64,000 nt of DNA from Alphaproteobacteria bacterium. GTDB lineage: Bacteria; Pseudomonadota; Alphaproteobacteria; Micavibrionales; Micavibrionaceae. The stretch is from positions 205,654 to 269,653 of the forward strand of contig JAJFGS010000003.1 of assembly GCA_021775995.1 (NCBI GenBank), given 5' to 3'. Shown piece after piece: positions 1-9,198 of the stretch (within the stretch, counting starts at the first letter, position 1; the number at the start of each line of letters is the position of its first letter). The notes under the pieces were generated by a model. That model was not told the origin of the DNA. It did not search any database and saw only the letters and a list, made by a program, of their open reading frames with translations. The position numbers were made by a program, and so were the translations under genes.

Positions 1-194
1 TTTTTAAAAAATGTGATAAGAGAATCAACGGTTATAAAGCCTTGATGGTCTTCTTCCCACTTTACACCCATGCTTTGCATACGGTTTTTGAAAACTTGGT
101 GAATGTTAAGGATGTATTCATCCATTTCTTTAGGGCTATACATGGATTTATATAGATAGTAACCATTTTCGTTATAGGAATCTTTTTTAGACAT
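1..194 (-). CDS. Partial hypothetical protein, possibly a PhyH-type dioxygenase N-terminus
   Basis: The first 64 codons of a gene that runs off the left edge are visible. The ATG at 194 lies 3 bases after the stop of the FkbM methyltransferase gene, and an AAGGA ribosome site sits inside the end of that gene, so the two are co-transcribed. The protein begins MSKKDSYNENGYYLYKSMYS and continues with an amphipathic helix. An N-terminus of the form 'dGyyl.k.ms..emd' is typical of phytanoyl-CoA dioxygenase-like Fe(II)/2-oxoglutarate enzymes, but no catalytic residue is in view. The family guess is therefore inference only. Confidence 0.5.
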   Translation of the reverse strand, partial: MSKKDSYNENGYYLYKSMYSPKEMDEYILNIHQVFKNRMQSMGVKWEEDHQGFITVDSLITFFK

Positions 195-197
195 GGT

Positions 198-1025
198 TTA
201 CGATCCTTGGTGTTTTAGAATAATGTTATAAAGATCCGGGTAAACACCTCCTCGCATGTGCTGCACTGGATAACGTTCTTTTTCAGAAAATCCATAACTA
301 TTCAGTTTTTGTAAGGTTTCTTTGCCTTCTGCGGTTTTCTCAGGGGCATAAACTTCAATAAATATTTCCTGAACTTTACCGCTTGAGAGCGTATTTTTAC
401 CTCCGTCCAGTACATCCATTTCTGAACCATCTACATCAATTTTCAAGTATTTTGGAATAGGCAGTTTTACAATAGATATAAGATCATCTAAAGAGAAACA
501 GATGATGGACTGCGTGTGCTCGGGGGTAAACGTTTCTGCTGTATCACGTAGTTCTGCAATACCGAGGATTTTATTGTGTGTGCCTGCTTGATAACGCCGG
601 ACATACATATTTTCAGTTTTAGTTACGTTGGAAACAGCCAGATTAAAGAGACGTATATTAAAATCCTGATTGTGCTGCTTATTCAAAAAAATATTCACAT
701 CAGCCGTACAGTAATTTTGTGCATCTGGTTCGAAGGCAAAAACGTTGGCTTTTGCTTTTAGGGCTGCATAGATTGCAAAGACGCCAGAGGAAGCGCCCAT
801 ATCAAAATATGCCGCACCTTCTTCAAAACTTTCAAACCAGTCAAAAAGCTCGGGTTCAATTTCCTCTGTATGATTGGCCCAGAATTCTAGGAGATCGTTT
901 GGTGTAAATTGCCATAGTGATACCCCCCGAACATTCTGATGGGATGAGGTAGCCATTAGTTCCGAAAGTCGCTCTTCAGCCGAGGTCTGACCAGATTTTA
1001 AAACTTGTGCTTTTGTATCTATCAT
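198..1025 (-). CDS. FkbM family SAM-dependent methyltransferase
   Basis: This 275-residue protein is predicted to transfer a methyl group from S-adenosylmethionine, in this setting most likely to a glycan or glycolipid hydroxyl. A SAM-binding motif I is visible at residues 74-81 (FDMGASSG), followed by FEPD at 98-101. The FkbM signature KIDVDGSE is at 195-202. The N-terminal 60 residues precede the Rossmann fold and are not recognised. The gene is transcribed away from the polysaccharide operon, with a 218-base divergent spacer and a partial gene 3 bases downstream. The FkbM assignment is firm. The substrate is inferred from the neighbouring flippase and glycosyltransferases only. Confidence 0.85.
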   Translation of the reverse strand: MIDTKAQVLKSGQTSAEERLSELMATSSHQNVRGVSLWQFTPNDLLEFWANHTEEIEPELFDWFESFEEGAAYFDMGASSGVFAIYAALKAKANVFAFEPDAQNYCTADVNIFLNKQHNQDFNIRLFNLAVSNVTKTENMYVRRYQAGTHNKILGIAELRDTAETFTPEHTQSIICFSLDDLISIVKLPIPKYLKIDVDGSEMDVLDGGKNTLSSGKVQEIFIEVYAPEKTAEGKETLQKLNSYGFSEKERYPVQHMRGGVYPDLYNIILKHQGS

Positions 1026-1243
1026 GAATAAAATTTTCTTCTTTGTTTTGTAAAATCAAGATTAAACGAAATTTTCAATATAACATAGGATAAATGTCTA
1101 AGAGCATCAAGAAAACTCTTTATGTTTAGCGGCATTAAGGCGAAATGGATAATGATAGTCTTTTATAATCCATTACTTGGATAATAGACCAAGGAAATGC
1201 TACATATAGATGTTTCTTTGGTTGATAATAAGGTAGTTAGGAT

Positions 1244-2683
1244 ATGATTTTTAAGAACTTGGGAAAGGATACTGTGGTTTATGGCGGAAGCGATTTTTTA
1301 ATAAAGCTGATAGCATTTTTCACTTTTCCGCTTATTGCCGCTACTTTGTCACCAAGGGCGTTTGGTGTGCTCGAGCTTATCACAACCTTGATTGGTTTAT
1401 GCGGACTGTTTGTTAATTTTGGTTTGAATAATGCCGTGCAGCGATTTTATTGGGATGAGGGGATGGATGATTTTCAGAAAGCGCAGCTGGTTTCTACTGG
1501 CTTTCTTCTTCAGTTGGGGTTTTGGATAATTCTGGCGTTTGTTCTTGGTATTGCGCTTGTGTTTGTCCCTGATATTATAGATTTGTTTGATTATGGCTTT
1601 ACTGTTACTGCGTTAGTTGCCGCCATTTTTCTTATTTATATACGGCAGTCTAGCCAATATATACAGGATACTATCAGACTTCATTTCGCACCGTTTCGTT
1701 TCTTTGCGTTTTCTTTTTTAGAGCGGGTTTTAACGGCCATTGGCGCCTTAATCGTAGTGGTGTTTTTAGCTGGAGGTATAGAAGGTTTTTTAGCAACGCA
1801 GGCTGTGATAGGGCTACTAGTATTACCTCTAGGGCTTTATATGATTAGAAAAGATATAGGTATATATTTTGATAGGCAATGCGCTCGTAAGATTATAGGT
1901 TATGGTTATCCCTTTATTTTTACCGGTTTGGCTTATTGGTTGTTTAGTTCAATGGATCGTTGGATGTTAAGCTCAATGTCTTCTTTAGAGGAAACGGGGC
2001 AATATTCTGTAGCTTTCCGGTTTGCCTCATTAGTTTTTTTTGTTTCCACGGCTTTCGGGCAAGCTTGGAGCCCATATGCAATAAAATTAAAAACTGATTA
2101 TCCAAATGCATATAGAGAGAGTTATGTTTTAATATTCTTTATGCTGATCTATATTATGCTTTTCATTGGTGGAGGTTTAGCCTTGTTTTCTGGGGAGATA
2201 ATAGGATTGATTATGCCTCCAGAATACGCTGCTAGTGCTATACCCTTGGCCATTTTATCGTTTGCAATTATCATGCAATCCACCCAGCAAATTACGGCGA
2301 GTGGAATTTCACTAAAGAAAAAGACAAAAATCCTAGCAACTATTGCCTGGGCAGCAGCTCTTGTTAATTTAGTTGGAAATTATATATTTATACCTTTATG
2401 GGGAGCAACTGGTGCTGCTATCGCGACTTTATTGTCATATAGCTTTATAACCATCAGTTATTTAATATTTTCTCAGAAATTACATTACTTACCTATAAAA
2501 TGGCGAGTGATTGTAGGGTTTGCCTTGTTGGGCAGTTGTGTTTTAGCGGTTTCTATTATATTTAATACGGTAGAATTTGATTTAAAGGTTGTATTGAGTA
2601 AAGTGGCTTTTGGAGTAGTTTTCTGCGTTTTAGGTTACCTCATTTTTCCATTTAAAAAGATATTTAATGAAGCAAAAATATAA
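1244..2683 (+). CDS. Wzx-like polysaccharide flippase (MVF/MATE-like superfamily)
   Basis: This is a 479-residue, almost wholly hydrophobic membrane protein with about 12 to 14 predicted transmembrane helices. The family flips lipid-linked oligosaccharide units across the inner membrane. The N-terminus (KDTVVYGGSDFLIKLIAFF) and the following LSPRAFGVLEL are typical of the Wzx/RfbX group. The C-terminal half has the polysaccharide-synthesis helix pattern, with GATGAAIATLLSY near residue 390. It opens the operon, and its last 17 bases overlap the downstream epimerase gene. Its position at the head of glycosyltransferase genes supports O-antigen or exopolysaccharide unit export. The exact substrate is unknown. 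Confidence 0.85.
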   Translation: MIFKNLGKDTVVYGGSDFLIKLIAFFTFPLIAATLSPRAFGVLELITTLIGLCGLFVNFGLNNAVQRFYWDEGMDDFQKAQLVSTGFLLQLGFWIILAFVLGIALVFVPDIIDLFDYGFTVTALVAAIFLIYIRQSSQYIQDTIRLHFAPFRFFAFSFLERVLTAIGALIVVVFLAGGIEGFLATQAVIGLLVLPLGLYMIRKDIGIYFDRQCARKIIGYGYPFIFTGLAYWLFSSMDRWMLSSMSSLEETGQYSVAFRFASLVFFVSTAFGQAWSPYAIKLKTDYPNAYRESYVLIFFMLIYIMLFIGGGLALFSGEIIGLIMPPEYAASAIPLAILSFAIIMQSTQQITASGISLKKKTKILATIAWAAALVNLVGNYIFIPLWGATGAAIATLLSYSFITISYLIFSQKLHYLPIKWRVIVGFALLGSCVLAVSIIFNTVEFDLKVVLSKVAFGVVFCVLGYLIFPFKKIFNEAKI

Positions 2684-3539
2684 AATTTTAATTACTGGTG
2701 CTAATGGATTGCTTGGTAAAAGATTAGTTAAGCAATTGAGCTTATCAAATGAAATATATGCTTTAGTACGTCATTTGCCTGATAACGCAATAGACAAAGT
2801 TAATTATCTTGTTATCAATTTATCAGATAGTTGGGATATTGTAGAACTTCCTGAACAGTTAGATGTGATTATACATTTGGCTCAGTCCTCTAAATTTAGA
2901 GAGTTTCCTGACCAAGCAATGGATATTTTTAATGTAAACATAAATTCAACAGCAAAATTGTTGGATTATGCCCATAAGAGTGGGGTCAAAAGTTTTATAT
3001 ATGCTTCTTCAGGTGGTGTTTATGGAACTGGTTCCGAAGCATTTAATGAAAACTCGCCAATTATTTCAAATGGAGAGTTGGGGTATTATTTGGGATCTAA
3101 ATTATGCGGTGAAGTTTTGGTACAAAATTATGCGACTTTAATGAATATCATCACATTGCGCTTCTTTTTTATGTATGGCGAAGAACAAGAAAAATCAATG
3201 CTTATTCCTCGCCTTGTTGATAGTGTAAAAAATGGAAAACCTATCTCTTTACAAGGGCAGGAGGGCATTAAAATTAATCCTATATATGTCCAAGATGCCG
3301 TTAATGCTATTGAAAAATCATTGGATGTAGAAAAAAGTTTTGCTTATAATATTGCAGGTAATGAAGTTTTGTCATTAAAACAAATTATGACTGTTATTGG
3401 GGATGTACTTGGTAAAAATCCAGTATTTAAATATCAGGAAGTTGAGCCTAAAGATTTAATTGCTGATAATTCTGAAATGAAGACACATCTTGTAAGCCCT
3501 GATATTTCTTTTAGAGAAGGTATTGGAAGGTTTGTTTAA
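2667..3539 (+). CDS. NAD(P)-dependent sugar epimerase/dehydratase (extended SDR)
   Basis: This 290-residue short-chain dehydrogenase of the extended type is expected to act on a nucleotide sugar. The cofactor glycine motif GANGLLG is at residues 11-17. The active-site Ser region ASSGGVYG is at 113-120 and the YxxxK pair is Tyr141/Lys145. The length is short for the family (usually 300 to 340), and the C-terminal substrate domain looks reduced. The start overlaps the flippase gene by 17 bases, implying translational coupling. Whether it epimerises, dehydrates or reduces cannot be decided from the sequence. Confidence 0.85.
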   Translation: MKQKYKILITGANGLLGKRLVKQLSLSNEIYALVRHLPDNAIDKVNYLVINLSDSWDIVELPEQLDVIIHLAQSSKFREFPDQAMDIFNVNINSTAKLLDYAHKSGVKSFIYASSGGVYGTGSEAFNENSPIISNGELGYYLGSKLCGEVLVQNYATLMNIITLRFFFMYGEEQEKSMLIPRLVDSVKNGKPISLQGQEGIKINPIYVQDAVNAIEKSLDVEKSFAYNIAGNEVLSLKQIMTVIGDVLGKNPVFKYQEVEPKDLIADNSEMKTHLVSPDISFREGIGRFV

Positions 3540-3544
3540 TTTCA

Positions 3545-4693
3545 ATGTCAAACCTTAAAATACTTCATGCACCAACGACAGTTGGAGGAAATCCACAGAG
3601 CCTTTCTAAAGCCGAGAGAAATTTAGGTTATGAGAGTTATAGTGTTGCATTAGAACAAAATTATATTAACTATGACGTAGATAAAATTATTTTCAAGAAA
3701 GGTAAATCTTACATCTTTCAAGAATTTTACAGATGGAAAGAAATATTTAGATTATTCAAGAAGTATAATGTGATTCATTATAATTATGGCCAAACGCTTG
3801 CACCGACCAGAAGTTACCCTTCAACAAATTCTTATCCTCATTGGAAAATATTACTTTACAGTGATGTTTATAGTCGAATTCTAGAACTTTTAGATTTAAA
3901 AATCGCCTATTTTTTTAAAAAAGTTATAGCTATAACATATCAAGGTGATGATGCTCGACAGGGTGCATATTGCAGAGAAAAATATCTTATTCATTTTGCG
4001 CACGAGGTGAGTTCGAATTATTATTCGAAAAAAGGAGATGAATTAAAGAAAAAAAGAATAGACCGCGTTAATAAATATGTTGATTTGATTTACGCTGTAA
4101 ATCCTGATTTATTAAATGTGTTACCTAAACGAGCAAAATTTATTCCTTATGCCAATATTGATCCTAAATATTGGATTCCAGTATGGGGCGAAGAAAATCC
4201 AGAAATACCACATATTGTTCATGCGCCAAGTCACCGCGAAGTGAAAGGTACAAAATATATTATAGAGGCTTTAGAAAAGTTAAAAGCAGAAGGTGTTACT
4301 TTTAAATACACTCTGGTTGAAAATATGTCCCATCAAAAAGCACGTAAAATTTACGAAACTGCTGATTTGCTGGTTGATCAGTTGCTTGCGGGTTATTATG
4401 GCGGTCTTGCTGTAGAGTTTATGGCCTTAGGGAAACCGGTCATATGTTATATGCGTGAAGAGGACATGCATTACTTACCTTCGGGAATGTGGGATGAATG
4501 TCCCATCATAAATGCTACGCCAGAAACAATATATGAGGTTTTAAAAGATTGGATAACAACAAGAAAAAAAGAATTATTACCTTTGGGTAAAAAATCCAGA
4601 ACCTATATTGAAAAATGGCACGACCCTATCAAGATCGCAAAAGCTATAACTCATGATTACGAGTGTGTATATTTTCAAAAGAAAGGGGGGTAA
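3545..4693 (+). CDS. Glycosyltransferase, GT4-like
   Basis: This 382-residue protein has the two-Rossmann layout of GT-B glycosyltransferases. The C-terminal half carries a GT4-like core: HIVHAPSHREVKGTKYIIEA near residue 226, then YETADLLVDQLLAGYYGGLAVEFMALGKPVI. The last stretch contains the acidic position (GLAVEFMALGKPV) that contacts the nucleotide-sugar phosphate in GT4 enzymes. It follows the epimerase by 5 bases and precedes asnB by 1 base. It probably adds one sugar of the repeat unit. Donor and acceptor are unknown. Confidence 0.75.
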   Translation: MSNLKILHAPTTVGGNPQSLSKAERNLGYESYSVALEQNYINYDVDKIIFKKGKSYIFQEFYRWKEIFRLFKKYNVIHYNYGQTLAPTRSYPSTNSYPHWKILLYSDVYSRILELLDLKIAYFFKKVIAITYQGDDARQGAYCREKYLIHFAHEVSSNYYSKKGDELKKKRIDRVNKYVDLIYAVNPDLLNVLPKRAKFIPYANIDPKYWIPVWGEENPEIPHIVHAPSHREVKGTKYIIEALEKLKAEGVTFKYTLVENMSHQKARKIYETADLLVDQLLAGYYGGLAVEFMALGKPVICYMREEDMHYLPSGMWDECPIINATPETIYEVLKDWITTRKKELLPLGKKSRTYIEKWHDPIKIAKAITHDYECVYFQKKGG

Positions 4694-4694
4694 T

Positions 4695-6647
4695 ATGTGC
4701 GGTATTGCAGGATTTTATGCGCCTAATAAAGAAAATCTCTCCGTTATAAAAGGCATGTCTGATGTTATACATCATCGTGGTCCTGATGATTTTGGTGCGG
4801 TCTATTTATGTGATGCTGAAAAATCCTTAAAAACATATAAGTTAGATACAGAGGAAAAAACATATCTTGCTTTGGGACATCGACGGTTATCTGTTGTAGA
4901 TTTATCCTCTAAAGGCCATCAGCCGATGAGTTATAAAAACGGATGTTATTGGATTACCTATAATGGGGAAATATATAATTATATTGAATTACGGACTGAA
5001 TTAGAAGATTTAGGTCACGTTTTTTTCTCAGACAGTGATACCGAAGTAGTTTTGGCGGCGTATGATGAATGGGGAATTGTGTGCCAAAATAGATTTAATG
5101 GAATGTGGGCGTTTGTAATATATGATTTGAAAAATAATAGTCTGTTTTTCTCCCGTGACCGATTTGGCATAAAGCCTTTGTATTATTGGGTGTCACCGGA
5201 TGGTGTGCTTTATTTCGGCTCTGAAATAAAACAATTTACACAAGCAAGAGGATGGCAGGCTAACCTTAACCATCAACGCGCTTATGATTTTCTGGTTTGG
5301 GGGGTAACAGACCATACCGAAGAAACATTATTTAAAGGTGTTTATCAGGTGAGGCCAGGTCATCATGTTCAGCTTGTTTTAGAGAATACGTTCTTTGAAA
5401 GCGGTAAAAAAATTTCTAGTCAGTGTTGGTACGTACTAAAAGGGACAAACAATAAAGATGTGTTTGAAAGCGCATGTCAAAAATTACAACATTTATTGAA
5501 AGAAGCGGTAAATTTAAGACTTCGGGCAGATGTAGCAGTGGGGTCATGTCTATCAGGCGGATTAGATTCTTCGTCTATTGTTTGTTTAATGAATGATATT
5601 TTAAAAGAGAACTGTTCTATAAATATTCAAAAAACTTTTTCAGCTTGTTCCCATGTTGATAAATATGATGAAAAAAAATGGATTGATATGGTTGTTGATC
5701 AAACCGATGTTGAGCCGTTATATGTTTATCCTCGGATGAATGATTTATTCAAACACCTATCTGATATTACTTGGCATCAGGATGAACCATTCGGTTCGAC
5801 CAGCATTTTTGCACAATGGGAAGTTTTTTCTTTAGCAAAGGAAAATGATGTGACGGTTATGTTGGATGGACAAGGAGCCGATGAGCAACTTGCAGGGTAT
5901 CATTCATTTTTTGGAGCGCGGTTATTTGATTTAATTAAAAGTGCACATTTTTTTACATTTTTTAAAGAGGCCCGTGAGATTCATAGGCAACATGATCATA
6001 GTTGGTATTGGTTAATAGCGCATGTTTTAGCCAACATATTACCTGTTTCGATTAAAAGCATGTTAAGGAAAATGGTTGGGAGGAGTCATCCTAATCCAGA
6101 ATGGTTAAATCTTGCAGCAGTAAAAGACTTTTCGGGTAATCCTTTAGATAAATCTATTCAAGGTGTTAATAAATTATCTTATGCTCAAATGACATCAACT
6201 AATTTACAAATGTTATTGCATTGGGAAGATCGTGATTCTATGGCGCATTCTATAGAATCGAGAGTACCGTTTTTAGATTATCGTGTTGTTGAATATGTGA
6301 TGGGATTGCCCAGTTACTATAAAATAAAAGGTAGCATAACTAAGCGGGTTTTGCGTGAGGCTATGGATGGAATTATACCTAATAAAATTAAAAACAGGAT
6401 AGATAAAATTGGTTTTGCAACACCTGAAGAAGTTTGGATAAAACAGCAATCTACTGAATTATTTAGAGAAAAAATAAAAGAATCTATCAAGAATTCGAAT
6501 GGTATTATTAATTCTGAAGCATTGTTATATTTTGATGATGTCGTGAAAGGGGTAAAACCATTTAATTTTACAATATGGAGAATAATAAGTTTTGTCGAGT
6601 GGCTGAGAGTTTTTAAAGTAAATAGTGATGTTGTGGTGAATGGTTGA
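4695..6647 (+). CDS. asnB: Asparagine synthase (glutamine-hydrolysing)
   Basis: AsnB transfers amide nitrogen from glutamine to aspartate or, in sugar clusters, sometimes to another carboxylate. The start at 4695 is chosen because it gives MCGIAGF, and the Cys2 nucleophile of the class II glutaminase domain must become N-terminal. A longer in-frame start 14 codons upstream would bury it. A strong G-rich ribosome site (GGGGGG) lies just before. The glutaminase domain spans about residues 2-200. The ATP-pyrophosphatase loop SGGLDSS is at 287-293. The total of 650 residues is within the family range. Its place between glycosyltransferases suggests amidation of a sugar acid, which is inference. 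Confidence 0.9.
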   Translation: MCGIAGFYAPNKENLSVIKGMSDVIHHRGPDDFGAVYLCDAEKSLKTYKLDTEEKTYLALGHRRLSVVDLSSKGHQPMSYKNGCYWITYNGEIYNYIELRTELEDLGHVFFSDSDTEVVLAAYDEWGIVCQNRFNGMWAFVIYDLKNNSLFFSRDRFGIKPLYYWVSPDGVLYFGSEIKQFTQARGWQANLNHQRAYDFLVWGVTDHTEETLFKGVYQVRPGHHVQLVLENTFFESGKKISSQCWYVLKGTNNKDVFESACQKLQHLLKEAVNLRLRADVAVGSCLSGGLDSSSIVCLMNDILKENCSINIQKTFSACSHVDKYDEKKWIDMVVDQTDVEPLYVYPRMNDLFKHLSDITWHQDEPFGSTSIFAQWEVFSLAKENDVTVMLDGQGADEQLAGYHSFFGARLFDLIKSAHFFTFFKEAREIHRQHDHSWYWLIAHVLANILPVSIKSMLRKMVGRSHPNPEWLNLAAVKDFSGNPLDKSIQGVNKLSYAQMTSTNLQMLLHWEDRDSMAHSIESRVPFLDYRVVEYVMGLPSYYKIKGSITKRVLREAMDGIIPNKIKNRIDKIGFATPEEVWIKQQSTELFREKIKESIKNSNGIINSEALLYFDDVVKGVKPFNFTIWRIISFVEWLRVFKVNSDVVVNG

Positions 6648-7830
6648 GAAGCAAAAAAAAATATTGGTAATGGGACTTGTTGATCTATCAACTAACCCCC
6701 GACCCAAAAGGCTTATACAGATGTTTTCTGAACTTGGTTTCAGTGTTTCTGCGGCATCTTTTTCTCTTTCAAATGAACTGCCTGTACATTGTTTGTATGA
6801 ATTCAGGCAACCTTCAACAAAATTAATTGATAAAATCTTTAGAAAATTGATCAAATTATTTCTTATAATATTTTTTAAAAGTGATTTTTTAACAGAAAAA
6901 CTGCATGAAAATAGGTGGGGGTTTAATAGTGTTAAAAATGATATTAACAATTGCCATTATGATTATATATTTGTAGAGGATATAAACTTATTGGCGTTCG
7001 CATTCAAGATTAAAAAAACTGCAAAAATTATCTTTGATGCTAGAGAATATTACCCAAAAGAATTTGAAAGTAATTTTTTGTGGAGAATATTAGAGCAACA
7101 GCATCGTATTCAAACTTGCAAAAAATATTTGCACCATTGTAACGCAGTTATGACGGTATCAAACGGGCTTGCAAAGCAGTATTTTGAAGATTTTCAGATT
7201 ATGCCATACCTTATCAGAAGCACACCATATTTTGCACATTTTCAATCCCAAGAAATATTAGGCACTGAAATCAGAATGGTTCATCATGGTATTGCTAATT
7301 GGGATAGAAAGCTTGAAAATATTATTGATACTATGAATTATCTTGATGAGAGATTTAGCTTAGATTTTTACTTAAATGGGGATAATAGCTATGTTAAATA
7401 TCTTAAAAATAAAGCAAAACGTAATCCAAGAATAAGATTTAATAATCCTGTACCTTTGGAAGATATTATACCGACAGTTAATAATTATGATATTGGGGTT
7501 TGTTTTTTATACCCCAATACTTTTAATTTAAAACATTGCTTTCCTAATAAATTATTTGAATGTATTCAGGCACGCTTGGCTGTAGTAATAGGCCCTTCTC
7601 CAGATATGAAAGAGATCGTAGAGCAGTATAAATGTGGCTTTATTTGCGAAGATTTTGACTCTAAAAATATGGCAAAAATGCTTAACAAATTAACCAAAGA
7701 AGATATTTATAAGGCAAAATTGGCAAGTGGTTATGCTGCCAAAGAATTGTGTTATGAAGAAGAAAGTAAAAAAATAATAAATTTATTAAATGAAATTAAT
7801 TTGCAAAACAATATTGGAAAAGCTGCTTGA
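6640..7830 (+). CDS. Glycosyltransferase, GT4-like
   Basis: This 396-residue protein overlaps asnB by 8 bases. Its N-terminal half holds a glycosyltransferase-like acceptor domain that includes FDAREYYPKEFESN. Its C-terminal half has the GT4 nucleotide-sugar region, with FPNKLFECIQARLAVVIGPS near residue 303 supplying the conserved acidic residue (the Glu of LFE). The wording DAREYYPKE resembles glycosyltransferases that sit beside other GT4 enzymes in capsule or O-antigen loci. Base composition is very AT-rich, like its neighbours in this operon. Donor and acceptor are unknown. Confidence 0.75.
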   Translation: MVEKQKKILVMGLVDLSTNPRPKRLIQMFSELGFSVSAASFSLSNELPVHCLYEFRQPSTKLIDKIFRKLIKLFLIIFFKSDFLTEKLHENRWGFNSVKNDINNCHYDYIFVEDINLLAFAFKIKKTAKIIFDAREYYPKEFESNFLWRILEQQHRIQTCKKYLHHCNAVMTVSNGLAKQYFEDFQIMPYLIRSTPYFAHFQSQEILGTEIRMVHHGIANWDRKLENIIDTMNYLDERFSLDFYLNGDNSYVKYLKNKAKRNPRIRFNNPVPLEDIIPTVNNYDIGVCFLYPNTFNLKHCFPNKLFECIQARLAVVIGPSPDMKEIVEQYKCGFICEDFDSKNMAKMLNKLTKEDIYKAKLASGYAAKELCYEEESKKIINLLNEINLQNNIGKAA

Positions 7831-8936
7831 AATTAACTTATTTAACATTGGAAGCTCCTCGTGAAGGACAGGCCAGTTATGTCCATGTTCGTGAAATTAT
7901 TGCAGGTTTTCGTAAGCAAGGCGTTAGGGTTGCTTTGTTTCAACCTCCTTATACAAAGCAGGGTAAGTCACCGCGTTTAAGAATGCGAATGGTGTATTTG
8001 TTGTTACTTCAGTTAAAAATGTGGATAAAGTGGCGCCGTGGTTCTGTATTATATATTCGTTCCCATTATATGGCCTTTCCTTCCGCAGTTATAGCATATC
8101 TTTTTAAAATACCAACAGTAAATGAAATTAACGGGCCTTATGAAGATGTTTTTGTAACTTATGGCGGTTTGAATAAATTGCGATATATTTTGGTTTTTAT
8201 ACAACGTTGGCAGTATAGAAAATCAACAAAATTAATTGCAGTGACAAAAGAATTGCAGGATTGGGGAAATCGAGAAGGTAAACGCCAAGATTGTGAGTTT
8301 ATATCAAATGGTGCCAATATTGATATTTTTAAACCAGCTGAGGCAACAAATAATATTAGACCTAAAGATGCGCCTCAGAAGTACGTTGTTTTTTTTGGTG
8401 GTTTAACACGTTGGCATGGCATACCTGTAATGTTAGAGGCTATAAAGAGTAATAATTGGCCAGATGATGTTAAATTGGTTGTTATTGGTAAAGGGTACGA
8501 AAGTGTTCGGTTAAAAGAAGCATCTAAAGAAAATGATCATATAATGTATATGGGTAAAAGACCTTATAAAGAAGTAGCACTTTATGTTTCTTATGCTTTG
8601 GGGAGTATAGTTATGATTAGTAATCCGGATAAACGTTCTGCAACGGGAGTTTTCCCCCTTAAGCTATTTGAAACATTGGCCTGCGGCGTGCCAGCAATCG
8701 TGAGTGATCTTCCAGGTCAGGCAGATTTTGTCCGTGAACATGAATGTGGCATTGTTGTACCCCTTGATAATTCAAAATTGTTAGTTAATGCCATTAATTA
8801 TATTGTTAAAAATCCAACTATAGCTAAGTCAATGGGGATGAGAGGTCATGATGTTGTAGTTAAAGAGCATAGTTGGTTTTGTCGTTCAAGGGATACGTTA
8901 CAAGTAATTGAATCAATAGGGCATAATGAATTATGA
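7827..8936 (+). CDS. Glycosyltransferase, GT4 family
   Basis: This 369-residue GT-B enzyme ends the first polysaccharide operon. The start is a TTG that shares bases with the stop of the preceding gene (TTGA overlap). It places the first beta strand (KLTYLTLEAPREGQASYV) exactly at the N-terminus, as in the family. The GT4 core is clear: YVVFFGGLTRWHGIPVMLEA near residue 185, then GVFPLKLFETLACGVPAIVS near residue 273 with the conserved EX7E-type acidic position. It most likely adds a hexose to the lipid-linked unit. Sugar specificity cannot be read. Confidence 0.85.
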   Translation: MKLTYLTLEAPREGQASYVHVREIIAGFRKQGVRVALFQPPYTKQGKSPRLRMRMVYLLLLQLKMWIKWRRGSVLYIRSHYMAFPSAVIAYLFKIPTVNEINGPYEDVFVTYGGLNKLRYILVFIQRWQYRKSTKLIAVTKELQDWGNREGKRQDCEFISNGANIDIFKPAEATNNIRPKDAPQKYVVFFGGLTRWHGIPVMLEAIKSNNWPDDVKLVVIGKGYESVRLKEASKENDHIMYMGKRPYKEVALYVSYALGSIVMISNPDKRSATGVFPLKLFETLACGVPAIVSDLPGQADFVREHECGIVVPLDNSKLLVNAINYIVKNPTIAKSMGMRGHDVVVKEHSWFCRSRDTLQVIESIGHNEL

Positions 8937-9078
8937 TATGGAAGCTTTTGTAAAGTGCATGGAAATGGTAAAGCCATTGTCAGAACAGACGTCTAAACCA
9001 TCATTATTGCCTGATGCATTTCAACAAGAAAACGTTATTAAAAAGTTTGAAATAATTTTAAATGATTCTTTAAAATAA
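8926..9078 (+). CDS. Small ORF of 50 residues, possibly a glycosyltransferase remnant
   Basis: An ATG overlapping the end of the preceding glycosyltransferase gene by 11 bases opens a 50-codon frame ending in TAA. The peptide is MNYDMEAFVKCMEMVKPLSE followed by a proline-containing linker and ENVIKKFEIILND. The last part resembles the C-terminal helix of GT4 enzymes, so it may be a leftover of a larger gene rather than a functional product. No ribosome site is obvious. Both coding status and origin are uncertain. Confidence 0.35.
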   Translation: MNYDMEAFVKCMEMVKPLSEQTSKPSLLPDAFQQENVIKKFEIILNDSLK

Positions 9079-9198
9079 ATTATCTTAAACTATAGCGAAT
9101 TAAGCTAAACCAAGGTATTATGGATTAATGATTTTCTATAGGTAAAAGCAAGCCCTTTTTACCCATCTTTATAACAATTCTTAAGAAAGATTATCGCC

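Noticed and set aside
6317..6950. Two long open frames on the minus strand over the end of asnB and the next glycosyltransferase
   Set aside because: They are opposite to clear plus-strand genes, lack ribosome sites and have no domain-like pattern.
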